Positions 51,432 through 59,913 of a DNA stretch of 64,000 nucleotides are shown in pieces. The stretch lies in assembly GCA_024236055.1 (NCBI GenBank), contig JACKLF010000007.1:62001-126000 (forward strand). The letters run 5' to 3'. The first letter of the stretch is position 1, and the number at the start of each line of letters is the position of its first letter. The position numbers and the translations under genes are program-made. The notes under the pieces are model-generated. The model did not search any database, was not told the origin of the DNA, and worked only from the letters and a program-made list of their open reading frames with translations. Origin of the DNA: Alphaproteobacteria bacterium. Lineage in GTDB: Bacteria; Pseudomonadota; Alphaproteobacteria; Micropepsales; Micropepsaceae.

Positions 51432-52192
51432 TGCTCAAAATCCGTGTCATTCCCTGCCTGGACGTGAAGGACGGCCGCGTGGTCAAGGGCGTCAATTTCG
51501 AGGGCCTGCGCGATGCCGGCGACCCGGTGGAACAGGCGATCCTGTACGACCGGGAGGGCGCGGACGAACTCTGCTTCCTGGACATCACCGCCTCCCACGA
51601 AAATCGCGGCACCCTGCTGGATGTGGTCCATCGCACCGCGGAAGTCTGCTTCATGCCGCTGACGGTGGGCGGCGGAGTGCGCACGCTTGAGGATATCCGC
51701 GCGCTGCTGCTGGCGGGCGCCGACAAGGTGTCGATCAACACCGCCGCGGTTTCGCGCCCCGAATTCGTCGCCGAGGCGGCGGAGAAGTTCGGCAGCCAGT
51801 GCATCGTGGCGGCGATCGACGCCAAGATGGCCGACAGCGGCCGCTACGAGATTTTCACCCATGGCGGGCGCAAGCCCACCGGCATCGACGCGGTGGAACA
51901 TGCCCGCCGGCTGACCGATTTCGGCGCGGGCGAGGTTCTGCTGACCTCGATGGACCGCGATGGCGTGAAATCCGGCTATGACCTGGCGTTGACGCGGGCG
52001 GTGTCCGATGCGGTGCCGGTGCCGGTGATCGCCTCGGGCGGGGTGGGCTCGGTGGACGATCTGGTCGCCGGGGTGAAGGAAGGCCATGCCAGCGCGGTGC
52101 TGGCGGCCTCGATCTTCCATTTTGGCGAGATTTCCATCGCTCAGGCCAAGGCCGCCCTGGCTGCTGCCCACATTCCCGTCCGCCCGATCTGA
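51431..52192 (+). CDS. hisF: Imidazole glycerol phosphate synthase cyclase subunit HisF
   Basis: 253 aa TIM barrel. The two catalytic aspartates are in VIPCLDVKDGRVVKG and VAAIDAKM. The phosphate-binding loops LTVGGGVRT and IASGGVGSVDDL are intact. It joins with HisH to form the imidazole ring of histidine. It follows holA directly with a TGATG overlap instead of lying in a his operon; hisE is elsewhere at 35180. GTG three bases earlier is a possible alternative start. Confidence 0.97.
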   Translation: MLKIRVIPCLDVKDGRVVKGVNFEGLRDAGDPVEQAILYDREGADELCFLDITASHENRGTLLDVVHRTAEVCFMPLTVGGGVRTLEDIRALLLAGADKVSINTAAVSRPEFVAEAAEKFGSQCIVAAIDAKMADSGRYEIFTHGGRKPTGIDAVEHARRLTDFGAGEVLLTSMDRDGVKSGYDLALTRAVSDAVPVPVIASGGVGSVDDLVAGVKEGHASAVLAASIFHFGEISIAQAKAALAAAHIPVRPI

Positions 52193-52299
52193 TTGTCGTC
52201 CGGGCCGATGCCGGGATTCCTGTGCGTCCCCTCTGATCGCGCCCCGATCCGGATAATTGCGCATTGATGCGGGGGTGATTTTCCGGTTTAGCTGCCCCC

Positions 52300-53262
52300 A
52301 TGGACCAGCGCGCTGCCCTGCATTCTCTGGTGACCCGCCATCAGGGCCCGCGCCCCTATGGGCGCCCGGTCAAGGCGATTCCCGCCAAGATTCGCCGCTC
52401 GATGCATCCGCAGGAGGCGTTCCGCGCCACCCTGTCGGAATGCCTGGCGCAACTGACCGCCAATGCCGCGACCTTGCGGACCGGCCGTTCGGTGGAAGGG
52501 CTGCACCAGTTGCGCATCGCCTTTCGCCGGCTGGAAGTGACGCTGGGCGCCTTTGGCCGCGAGTTCGAACAGGAATGGCTGGAGGAGTTGCGCGGCCGCG
52601 CCAAGATTCTTTCGGGCCGGCTGGCGGGCGCACGCGACCTGGATGTCTTTGTCGGCTCGCTGCTGGACGGGGCGCTGGCCGCGCAGGGGCCCGTCATGCC
52701 CGCCGCGGGCGCCGATGCGCTGCGCGCCGCCGCCACGGCCCAGCGCGACACCGCCTGGGCCGCCGCCACCAGCTGCATCGCCAGCGCCGATTTCGCCCGC
52801 TTTCTGGATGACGTGGCGGCACTGGCTCAGTCGCGCCTGCCGCTGGGCCATGCGCGCAAGCTGACCGGCACCGCCAGGCGCATGCTGCGGCGCCAGGCGG
52901 CCCGCGTGGAAAAACGCGGCCGCGCCGCCCAAAGCCGCGAGGAGGCCGATCTGCACCGGCTGCGCATCGCGCTGAAAAAGCTGCGCTATACCGCCGAGTT
53001 TTTCGCGCCCCTGTTTCCGGCGCCGAAAGTGAAAGCCTATCTGGCCTGCGTGCGCCAGTTGCAGGAAGAGCTGGGGCACCTGAACGATGTCGCCCATGTG
53101 CGCCAGGTGATCGGCACCCTGCTGAAAGAACAGACAGACGGCGATATCCGCCTGGCGTCGGGCATGGTGCTGGGCTGGTATGGCGCCAGCACCCCGCGCA
53201 CGGTGAAGAAGACGATGAAGCGCTATGGGCGCTTTCGCAGGCTCAAGCCGTTCTGGGCATGA
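52300..53262 (+). CDS. CHAD domain protein
   Basis: 320 aa all-helical protein. The CHAD signature is duplicated: TGRSVEGLHQLRIAFRRLEVTLGAF and SREEADLHRLRIALKKLRYTAEFFAPLF, with conserved His and Arg/Lys residues that bind polyphosphate. RDLDVFVGSLLDGAL and EELGHLNDVAHVRQVI are also typical. CHAD proteins associate with polyphosphate granules. No CYTH domain is fused. A link to phosphate storage with the pst operon is only suggestive. Its 3' end overlaps the phosphatase gene by 20 bp (convergent). Confidence 0.92.
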   Translation: MDQRAALHSLVTRHQGPRPYGRPVKAIPAKIRRSMHPQEAFRATLSECLAQLTANAATLRTGRSVEGLHQLRIAFRRLEVTLGAFGREFEQEWLEELRGRAKILSGRLAGARDLDVFVGSLLDGALAAQGPVMPAAGADALRAAATAQRDTAWAAATSCIASADFARFLDDVAALAQSRLPLGHARKLTGTARRMLRRQAARVEKRGRAAQSREEADLHRLRIALKKLRYTAEFFAPLFPAPKVKAYLACVRQLQEELGHLNDVAHVRQVIGTLLKEQTDGDIRLASGMVLGWYGASTPRTVKKTMKRYGRFRRLKPFWA

Positions 53263-53842
53263 ATTCCAGGTTCAGCGCGGCGATGGCGGGCGCGCCCTCG
53301 GGCGTCAGTCGCAGCACCAGGATACGCGCCACGTCCAGGTCGGGCGGCATGGGCGCATCCATCGCCCAGCCGGTCGCCAGCGTATAGGCGGCGCGCAGCA
53401 CGCCCAGATGGGCCACTGCCACCGCGTCGCCTTGGCCTGTTGCGGCATCGCGCAGGAAGGCGGCGACGCGGGCGTGCAGTTCGCCCGTGGATTCACCGCC
53501 AAGGGGCCGGAATTCTTCGCGCCGCGACGCGCCCGCCCGTTCAAAGGCGTCGTCGCCGAACCGGTCCAGAATCTGCGCCCGCGTCAGCCCTTCCCACTGG
53601 CCCCAGTTCTGCTCCATCAGCCGGGCGTCCAGCATCGGCGCGCCAAGATTCAGGGCCTGCGCGGTTTGGCGGGCGCGCAGCATGGGGCTGCAAAAAACGC
53701 GCGCGGGCGTGATTGTTTCGGGCAGGCGCAGAGCGGCCATTTTCGCGCGCCCCGCATCGCTCAGCGCAATGTCGGTATGGCCCTGGATGCGTCCGGCGGC
53801 GTTCCAGTCGGTCGGCCCGTGGCGCAGCAGCGCGATCTTCAT
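53243..53842 (-). CDS. Histidine phosphatase family (phosphoglycerate mutase-like)
   Basis: 199 aa from ATG 53842. The catalytic motif LLRHGPTDWNAAGRIQGHTDIALSD carries the RHG phospho-histidine. FCSPMLRARQTAQAL, the acid region ARLMEQNWGQWEGLTR (Glu) and the second His in AVAHLGVLRAAY complete the site. Members include cobalamin phosphatase CobC and broad-specificity sugar phosphatases, and the substrate is open. The start overlaps the exonuclease stop by ATGA. Confidence 0.92.
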   Translation of the reverse strand: MKIALLRHGPTDWNAAGRIQGHTDIALSDAGRAKMAALRLPETITPARVFCSPMLRARQTAQALNLGAPMLDARLMEQNWGQWEGLTRAQILDRFGDDAFERAGASRREEFRPLGGESTGELHARVAAFLRDAATGQGDAVAVAHLGVLRAAYTLATGWAMDAPMPPDLDVARILVLRLTPEGAPAIAALNLEFMPRTA

Positions 53843-54633
53843 GTGTCCAGTTCGACCACGACCGGCACGTGATCGGACGCCTTCTGCCAGCCGCGCATCT
53901 TCTTGATGATCTTCTGGGATTTCAGCGCGCCCTTCAGGCCGGGGCTGGTCCAGACGTGATCCAGGCGGCGGCCCCGGTCGGATGCTTCCCAGTCGGCGGC
54001 GCGATAGCTCCACCAGCTGTAGATCTTCTCGCTGTCGGGCACGAAGTGGCGCGTTACATCGGTCCAGTCGAAGGCGGCCTGCACCTGGTTCAGCAGCCGC
54101 GTTTCCACCGGCGTGTGGCTGACGATCTTCAGAAGCTGCTTGTGGCTCCACACATCGTTTTCCAGCGGCGCGACGTTCAGGTCGCCCACCAGCACCACCG
54201 GGTCTTTGCGTTTGGCGGGACGGGCGGCGAAGAATTTTTCCATCGCGGCGAGGAAGTGCAGCTTGTGGTCGAACTTGTCGTTGGCTTTCGGATCGGGAAT
54301 GTCGCCGCCGGCGGGGACATAGAAATTGTGCAGCTCCACGCCGTTTGAAAGCGTCACGCCCATGTGCCGGGCATGGCCCTCACGGCAGAAATCCTGCACG
54401 CCGGTTTCGCGGAAAGGCTGGCGCGCGACGATGGCCACGCCGTGATAGGCCTTCTGGCCGTGGATCGCCTGGTGGACATAGCCCAGCTTTTTGAAGGGCT
54501 CGGCCGGGAACAGGCCGTTCTCCACTTTTGTCTCCTGCAGGCACAGCACATCGGGCTGTTCGTCGCGCAGGAAAAGGGTGACCAGGTTGATCCGGTGGCG
54601 CACCGAATTGACGTTCCAGGTGGCGATTTTCAC
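53839..54633 (-). CDS. xth: Exodeoxyribonuclease III
   Basis: 264 aa of the AP endonuclease/exonuclease superfamily. Active-site blocks are WNVNSVRHRI, CLQETKVENGLFP (metal Glu), YVPAGGD, LVGDLNVAP (Asp and Asn), RLDHVWTSP and ASDHVPVVVEL (catalytic Asp-His). It repairs abasic sites and 3' blocked ends. Complete and typical in length. It is the first gene of a two-gene coupled unit with the phosphatase. Confidence 0.96.
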   Translation of the reverse strand: MKIATWNVNSVRHRINLVTLFLRDEQPDVLCLQETKVENGLFPAEPFKKLGYVHQAIHGQKAYHGVAIVARQPFRETGVQDFCREGHARHMGVTLSNGVELHNFYVPAGGDIPDPKANDKFDHKLHFLAAMEKFFAARPAKRKDPVVLVGDLNVAPLENDVWSHKQLLKIVSHTPVETRLLNQVQAAFDWTDVTRHFVPDSEKIYSWWSYRAADWEASDRGRRLDHVWTSPGLKGALKSQKIIKKMRGWQKASDHVPVVVELDT

Positions 54634-54864
54634 GACGTCCTCCGGGCGGGGCCCATTTCAGCCGGGCCGGGGCAATCCTTAACGGCCGCCGCGCCCAAGG
54701 GTTAATTTTTACAGCAATATCACCGGCTTGCAAATTATACTGCGATGCAGCATTGCATTTTTTGCATGCACTTGACCCATTGAAATGCAGTCCTTCTGGT
54801 TTATATGCAGCGCAACATAAGGTTCCGGCGGGTTGCCGGGGCCGCGCTGAAAAGGACTGCTTCC

Positions 54865-54993
54865 ATGACTTCCCCCATCGCACACCACATCCAGAACGAC
54901 CGGATCGAAAACCTGGTGGCCGATGTCTTCCAGGCCGTGACCATCGCACTGGTGACCGGCGTCGGCCTTCTGACGGTCGCGCTCACCTTCTGA
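54865..54993 (+). CDS. Very small single-helix membrane protein
   Basis: 42 aa from ATG 54865, with AAGGA eight to nine bases upstream. A polar N-terminal half (SPIAHHIQNDRIENLVADV) leads into one hydrophobic helix FQAVTIALVTGVGLLTVALTF that ends the protein. The upstream 150 bp are AT-rich, with several TGCA-containing inverted repeats (54745-54775) and would hold its promoter. Its last 11 bp overlap the 3' end of tsaD (convergent). No family is recognised; coding potential rests on the ribosome site and composition. Confidence 0.5.
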   Translation: MTSPIAHHIQNDRIENLVADVFQAVTIALVTGVGLLTVALTF

Positions 54994-56098
54994 GTGGATT
55001 GCCTGTTTCCGCTTCCGGGGCGCTGGCCAGCGGCCAGCGCGCCCGGGGGGAAACGGCAAGCGCCTGACTCAACATCTGATTAAACGGCTGCGCGGTCTCG
55101 TTCTGCGCAAGCATCTCCAGCCCCGCCCAGGCGATCATCGCCGCATTGTCGGTGCAAAGGCGCGGCGGCGGGATTTTTACCGCAAAGCCCTCAACGCCTG
55201 CCAGCCGGTCCAGCGCCGCGCCGATCGCCTGATTGGCCGCCACGCCGCCGGCCACCACCAGCACATTTTGCGCCGCGTGGCGAAAGTCGCGCCGGAACAT
55301 TTCCATCGCCGCTGCCGTGCGGTCGGCCAGGATGTCGATCACCGCGGCCTGAAAGCTGGCTGCGGCGTCTTCCACGGAAAGATCCGGCTGCTGCTGAACC
55401 GCAAGGCGCAGCGCCGTTTTGAGTCCTGAAAAAGAGAAATCAGCGCCCGGCCGCGCATTGTGGCCGGTCACCAGCGGGCGCGGCAGGTCGATGGCGCGGC
55501 CATTGCCGGAACGCGCGGCGGCTTCCACCGCCGGGCCGCCCGGATAGGGCAGGCCCAGAATCTTGGCGGCCTTGTCGAAGGCCTCGCCCACCGCATCGTC
55601 GATGGTGCTGCCATAGAGGCGAAAATCGTCGGCACCGCCCACGCCCAGAAGCTGGCAATGGCCGCCCGACACCAGCAGCAGCAGGAAGGGAAAATCCGCG
55701 CCATGGGTCATGCGCGCGGTCAGGGCATGGCCCTTCAGGTGATTGACCGCCAGCAATGGCTTGTTCGCCGCCAGCGCCAGGCCCTTGGCCGTGGTCAGCC
55801 CCACCATCACCCCGCCGATCAGCCCGGGCCCCGCCGTGGCGGCGATGCCGTCGAGATCGGCCAGCGTCAGGCCCGCATCGTCCAGCGCACGGCCGATGAT
55901 GCCGTCCAGGATTTCCAGATGCGCGCGGCTGGCGATTTCCGGCACCACGCCGCCATAGGGGGCATGGGCTTCGGTCTGGCTGAACACGACATTGGACAGG
56001 ATTTCGCCGGGGCCGGGGGGCAGCCCGCGCACCACCGCCGCCGCGGTTTCGTCGCAGCTGGTCTCGATGCCCAATATGGTGAGGCCCTTGCCTGTCAT
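54983..56098 (-). CDS. tsaD: TsaD, t6A tRNA threonylcarbamoyltransferase
   Basis: 371 aa from ATG 56098. ASKHA fold with LGIETSCDETAAAVV, the metal-binding histidines in VNHLKGHALTAR, SGGHCQLLGV, the GGPAVEAAARSGN loop and VVAGGVAANQAIG near the end. It uses threonylcarbamoyl-AMP to modify A37 of tRNA together with TsaB (gene at 26904) and TsaE. The C-terminal 30 residues after MLSQALAVSPRARW are a small extension. It diverges from hemD, 69 bp away, the common alphaproteobacterial arrangement. Confidence 0.96.
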   Translation of the reverse strand: MTGKGLTILGIETSCDETAAAVVRGLPPGPGEILSNVVFSQTEAHAPYGGVVPEIASRAHLEILDGIIGRALDDAGLTLADLDGIAATAGPGLIGGVMVGLTTAKGLALAANKPLLAVNHLKGHALTARMTHGADFPFLLLLVSGGHCQLLGVGGADDFRLYGSTIDDAVGEAFDKAAKILGLPYPGGPAVEAAARSGNGRAIDLPRPLVTGHNARPGADFSFSGLKTALRLAVQQQPDLSVEDAAASFQAAVIDILADRTAAAMEMFRRDFRHAAQNVLVVAGGVAANQAIGAALDRLAGVEGFAVKIPPPRLCTDNAAMIAWAGLEMLAQNETAQPFNQMLSQALAVSPRARWPLASAPEAETGNPLRR

Positions 56099-56167
56099 GG
56101 GGCGCTCGTCTACTCCCAAAAGCCCCCAAATCAAAGGTTTGGGATCAAGGATTAGAGATCAAAACCC

Positions 56168-56992
56168 ATGCGGATATTGATCACCCGCCCCGCCGAAGAC
56201 GGCGCCCAGATCGCTGCGCGCCTGGCTGAGATGGGCCATGAAGGGCTGGTCGCGCCCCTGCTGACGCCGCGCTATCCGGCGCCGGGCGACTCCGATTTCG
56301 CCGAACCCGATTTCACCGGCGTGCAGGCGATCCTGATCACCAGCGCCAATGGCGTGCGCGCTTTGGTTCATTGGATACACGGACCCGCCTCCCCCTTTGC
56401 GCGCAGCGCCCAAAAGGGGGAGGTGGCCGCAGCGATCGAGGCGCAGCCGAGAGGAAGCGAAGGCCGGAGGGGGTTGTTCAAAATACCCGTTTTCGCGGTG
56501 GGACCGCAGACCGCCGAAGAAGCGCGCCAGGCGGGTTTCGGCGATGTGCGCGATTCCGATGGCGATGCGCGAACGCTTGCGAAACACACGGCGCGATGGA
56601 CCAGTCCTGAGAAGGGCAGCCTGCTGCATGTCTGCAGCCGCGAGGCGCCGGGCACATTGGCCAGCGCATTGGGCGAAGCCGGTTTCGATGTGCGCCCTGC
56701 GGCGCTTTACCGGGTCGAGGCGGCAACGGCGCTGCCCGACACGGTCCTGCAGGCACTGGCAGATGGCCAGATCGATGCGGCGATGTTCTTTTCGCCGCGT
56801 AGTGCGGCGATCTTTCGCGAATGCCTGTCGCGGTCGCCGGATGCGATACGCCTGGCGGCGTCCCTGGCCGCTTCCATGACCGCGCTTTGCATCAGCGCCC
56901 AGACGGCGGCGGCGCTGGCCCCGCTGGGCTTTGCCGCGACCAGGATCGCGGACCGCCCCAACCAGGATGCCATGCTCGCCCTGGTGGTATAA
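56168..56992 (+). CDS. hemD: Uroporphyrinogen-III synthase with in-frame repeat insertion
   Basis: 274 aa, longer than the usual 230-250. HemD closes and inverts the linear tetrapyrrole to make uroporphyrinogen III. Family blocks are RILITRPAEDGAQIAARLAEMGHE, VQAILITSANGVRAL, then VFAVGPQTAEEARQAGF, LLHVCSREAPG and MFFSPRSAAIF. Between residues about 72 and 103 the chain is encoded by a copy of the double-hairpin repeat (56387-56479), giving a Gly/Arg/Ala-rich stretch that other HemD proteins lack. It falls between a conserved Ser-Ala-Asn loop and the next strand, so it could be tolerated as a surface loop. The frame is kept. Confidence 0.9.
   Translation: MRILITRPAEDGAQIAARLAEMGHEGLVAPLLTPRYPAPGDSDFAEPDFTGVQAILITSANGVRALVHWIHGPASPFARSAQKGEVAAAIEAQPRGSEGRRGLFKIPVFAVGPQTAEEARQAGFGDVRDSDGDARTLAKHTARWTSPEKGSLLHVCSREAPGTLASALGEAGFDVRPAALYRVEAATALPDTVLQALADGQIDAAMFFSPRSAAIFRECLSRSPDAIRLAASLAASMTALCISAQTAAALAPLGFAATRIADRPNQDAMLALVV
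56387..56479 (+). repeat. Double-hairpin palindromic element, copy 6, inside hemD
   Basis: CCTCCCCCTTT (56388-56398) pairs with AAAGGGGGAGG (56413-56423) around GCGC...GCGC. Then GATCGAGG...GAGAGGAAG arms like copy 1, and the end GGAGGGGGTT. Orientation is the same as hemD. The whole element is translated in frame without a stop. Confidence 0.85.
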
Positions 56993-57019
56993 CCGGCCAT
57001 AATTGGCGGAATACCGGCA

Positions 57020-57034
57020 TTAACCTGCTATTTA
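57020..57034 (+). promoter_or_regulatory. CtrA-like site upstream of the ATP-grasp gene
   Basis: TTAA-CCTGCTA-TTTA resembles the alphaproteobacterial CtrA box TTAA-N7-TTAA with one mismatch. It lies in a 297-bp gap (56993-57289) that is otherwise without recognised features. One mismatch in an 8-base motif occurs easily by chance. Confidence 0.25.
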
Positions 57035-57289
57035 CGCAGCCAATGTACAACCTATAATTGTGCCTTGGGGCCTTCCCCACCGGCCCCATCCTGCGGCCAT
57101 CGGCGCGGCATTCCCCGGCGCCGCCCGGCGGCCCCGGACGGGTGGACAGGCGGCCCATGGCAGTTGTGCCGCCTGTCCACCCTCATTCCATGCATTTTGA
57201 TCGCGCTTTCGAAGGAAAGGTGGCGCGCTTGCATCCAAATCGAGCAAAGCCGCTTGCGGCCCACACGATTTCGGTTGCACACTTCGCGT

Positions 57290-58810
57290 ATGCAGCATGA
57301 GGCCTTTGCCAACACGGAAGACTTTGGCGGTCCCGATGTGGCGCCCGGACCGGGGCGCATCTCAAGGCCCGGCGCCGACGCGCCTTACGCGGACTATGAA
57401 CTCGGCAAGCCCTATGACGAGATGTTCACCCGCGAGGGCGCGGTGCGCGGTCCCTATGCGGCGCTGGATTCGCGGCTCTCAACCCTTTCGCTGGAAGAAC
57501 TGGTGCGCCGCCAGCAGACCTGCGAGCAGAGCTTCCTGCACCAGGGCATCACCTTCACCGTCTACAGCGACAACCGCGCCACCGAACGGATCATTCCCAC
57601 CGACCTTCTGCCGCGCATCATCACCGCGTCCGAATGGGCGCGGCTGGAAGCGGGCCTGACCCAGCGCATCGTCGCGCTGAACCTGTTCCTGCGCGACATC
57701 TACAATGAAGGCCGGGTGCTGAAGGACGGGGTGATTCCGCGCACCCTGATCTATGGCTCCAAGCATTATCGCCGCGAGATGCGCGGGCTTCCCGTGCCCC
57801 ATGGCGCCTATGTGAACATCTGCGGCAGCGACATGATCCGCAACGAGGCGGGCGACTTCGTGGTGCTGGAAGACAATCTGCGCGTGCCCTCGGGCGTCAG
57901 CTACATGCTGGCGAACCGCGACGTGGCCCGCCGCGCCTTTCCCGCGGTGTTCCGCTCCATGGGCGTGCGCCCGATCGAGCATTACCCGCTGGAGCTGCTG
58001 GCGACGCTGCGCTCGCTGACGCCCTTTACCGAGGATGTCTCCATCGCGGTGCTGACGCCCGGCGTGTTCAACAGCGCCTATTTCGAGCATGCCTTCCTGG
58101 CGCGCCAGATGGGCGTGGAGCTGGTGGAAGGCCGCGACCTGCTGGTCAACGACAATGTCGTCTATACCCGCACCACGTCTGGCCTGAAGCGCATCGACGT
58201 CATCTACCGGCGCATCGACGACGATTTCATCGATCCGCTGAACTTCCGCGAGGATTCGGCGCTGGGCGTGCCGGGCCTGTTCAACGCCTATCGCGCCGGC
58301 AATGTGACTATCGCCAATGCGCTGGGCACGGGCGTTGCCGACGACAAGGCGGTCTATGCCTATGTGCCGCGCCTGATCCGCTATTACCTGGCCGAAGAGC
58401 CGATCCTGAACAATGTCGAGACCTTCCTGTGCCGCGAGGAAAAGTCGCTGAGCCATGTGCTGGCCAACCTGGACAAGCTGGTGGTCAAGGCGGTCGGCGA
58501 GTCGGGCGGCTATGGCATGCTGGTGGGGCCGCACGCCTCCCAGAAGGAGCGCGATGAATTCGCCGCCAAGATCAAGGCCGATCCCGACAATTACATCGCC
58601 CAGCCCACCATCCAGCTTTCCACCGCCCCGACCTTTGTCGGCAATGGGGTGGAAGCGCGCCATGTCGACCTGCGCCCCTTCATCCTGCATGGCGCCGAGA
58701 CCAAGATCGTGCCCGGCGCGCTGACCCGCGTGGCGTTGAAGCGCGGATCGCTGGTCGTGAACAGTTCGCAGGGCGGCGGGTCCAAGGATACCTGGGTGTT
58801 GTCGCAGTGA
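57290..58810 (+). CDS. Circularly permuted ATP-grasp protein (COG2308 type)
   Basis: 506 aa from ATG 57290; the upstream open frame is not coding-like. Conserved blocks are YDEMFTREGAVRGPYA, QGITFTVYSDNRATERIIPTDLLPRII, LNLFLRDIYNEGRVLKDG, FVVLEDNLRVPSGVSYMLANRD and KAVGESGGYGMLVGPHAS, with the ATP-grasp lysine and glycine loop late in the chain (permuted order). It is encoded before alpha-E and transglutaminase proteins, a trio found together in many bacteria and proposed to make or modify a peptide. No substrate is established. The C-terminus ends SSQGGGSKDTWVLSQ, also conserved. Confidence 0.92.
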   Translation: MQHEAFANTEDFGGPDVAPGPGRISRPGADAPYADYELGKPYDEMFTREGAVRGPYAALDSRLSTLSLEELVRRQQTCEQSFLHQGITFTVYSDNRATERIIPTDLLPRIITASEWARLEAGLTQRIVALNLFLRDIYNEGRVLKDGVIPRTLIYGSKHYRREMRGLPVPHGAYVNICGSDMIRNEAGDFVVLEDNLRVPSGVSYMLANRDVARRAFPAVFRSMGVRPIEHYPLELLATLRSLTPFTEDVSIAVLTPGVFNSAYFEHAFLARQMGVELVEGRDLLVNDNVVYTRTTSGLKRIDVIYRRIDDDFIDPLNFREDSALGVPGLFNAYRAGNVTIANALGTGVADDKAVYAYVPRLIRYYLAEEPILNNVETFLCREEKSLSHVLANLDKLVVKAVGESGGYGMLVGPHASQKERDEFAAKIKADPDNYIAQPTIQLSTAPTFVGNGVEARHVDLRPFILHGAETKIVPGALTRVALKRGSLVVNSSQGGGSKDTWVLSQ

Positions 58811-58823
58811 TTTTGGGGGGCCA

Positions 58824-59771
58824 TTGCTAAGCCGCGTCGCCGAGTCGCTCTATTGGATGAGCCGTTATGTCGAGCGGGCCGAGCACACCGCCCGCCTGAT
58901 CGCGGTCAAGCTGGATTCCATGGTCGAACAGTCGCCCGACGAGGCGGCCGCCTCCTGGGGCCGGGTGGTCCAGGCGCTGACGGGCGAGAAGCTGGAGGCC
59001 CATCAGGTCGACGCCTTCGCCATCACCCGCAGGCTGGCATTCGACACCGAAAATGACGCCTCGCTGATCAATTCGCTGTCCATGGCGCGCTACAATGCCC
59101 GTCAGGTGCGCGAGGCCCTGTCCAACGAGGTTTGGGAAAACCTCAACCGGCTATATCTGCGCCTGTCGCCGGTGACGATGGATTCCATCTGGGTGCATAC
59201 GCCCGCACGCCTGTTCCGCGAGGCGCTGGAGGACATGCACGCGCTGGAAGGCGTGACCTATTCCACCCTGTCCCATGGCGAAGGCTGGTACTTCCTGGAA
59301 CTGGGCCGCCACATCGAACGGGTGCAGCTGGTCGGCCGGCTGCTGAACCTGCATTTCAACGCCGCCGCCACGGAAGGCGCGGTCAGCCCCAAATATTTCG
59401 ACTGGCTGGTGCTGCTGAAATTCTGCACCGCCTTCGAGCCCTATACCAAGCGCTATACCGCCTCGATCCGTCCGCAGAAGATCGCCGAATTCCTGCTGTT
59501 CGACGCGGAATTTCCCCACTCCATCTGCTTTTCCATCGACCGCATGACCGAGGCATTGGCCCATGTCGCGCCCGGCGCGGCGCCGGCGCGCCGCGCGGCG
59601 GTGGAACGGCTGGCCGGCCGGCTGAAATCGGCGGTGGACTTCGGCCAGATCGACGACCTGATGAATGGCGGCATCGACAGCTTCATCGCCGATGTCATCA
59701 AGCAGTGCGAGCAGATCCACCACCAGCTTTACCAGTCCTACATAACCTATGGCGCGGAGACTGTTCTTTAA
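58824..59771 (+). CDS. Alpha-E domain protein (DUF403)
   Basis: 315 aa from TTG 58824. The start block LSRVAESLYWMSRYVERAEHTARLIAVKLDS is diagnostic, and later ARYNARQVREALSNEVWENLNRLYL and SHGEGWYFLELGRHIERVQLVGRLL are family motifs. All-helical, with conserved glutamates. The family always appears with the permuted ATP-grasp protein and usually a transglutaminase. It follows the ATP-grasp gene after 13 bp. The next gene is separated by double-hairpin repeat copy 7. Confidence 0.94.
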   Translation: MLSRVAESLYWMSRYVERAEHTARLIAVKLDSMVEQSPDEAAASWGRVVQALTGEKLEAHQVDAFAITRRLAFDTENDASLINSLSMARYNARQVREALSNEVWENLNRLYLRLSPVTMDSIWVHTPARLFREALEDMHALEGVTYSTLSHGEGWYFLELGRHIERVQLVGRLLNLHFNAAATEGAVSPKYFDWLVLLKFCTAFEPYTKRYTASIRPQKIAEFLLFDAEFPHSICFSIDRMTEALAHVAPGAAPARRAAVERLAGRLKSAVDFGQIDDLMNGGIDSFIADVIKQCEQIHHQLYQSYITYGAETVL

Positions 59772-59773
59772 TG

Positions 59774-59887
59774 ATCCCCCTCTGGCTTTCGCAACTTTGC
59801 TTGATGCGCCGCGCCGGCTACGCGCCGCATCTGCGCATTGCTTCAGCCATCTCCCCCTTTGAGGCGCTTGCGCGCCAAAGGGGGAGA
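59774..59887 (-). repeat. Double-hairpin palindromic element, copy 7
   Basis: On the minus strand: TCTCCCCCTTT-GGCGCGCAAGCGCC-TCAAAGGGGGAGA, then a longer divergent middle with GGCTGAAGC.../...GCGAAAGCC arms, ending AGAGGGGGATCATT. It is a third subgroup, about 114 bp. It lies inside the ATP-grasp/alpha-E/transglutaminase operon, beginning 3 bp after the alpha-E stop and ending about 27 bp before the transglutaminase ATG. Confidence 0.8.
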
Positions 59888-59913
59888 GAGCCTGCGCGTG
59901 CGGAGAGGTCCTG

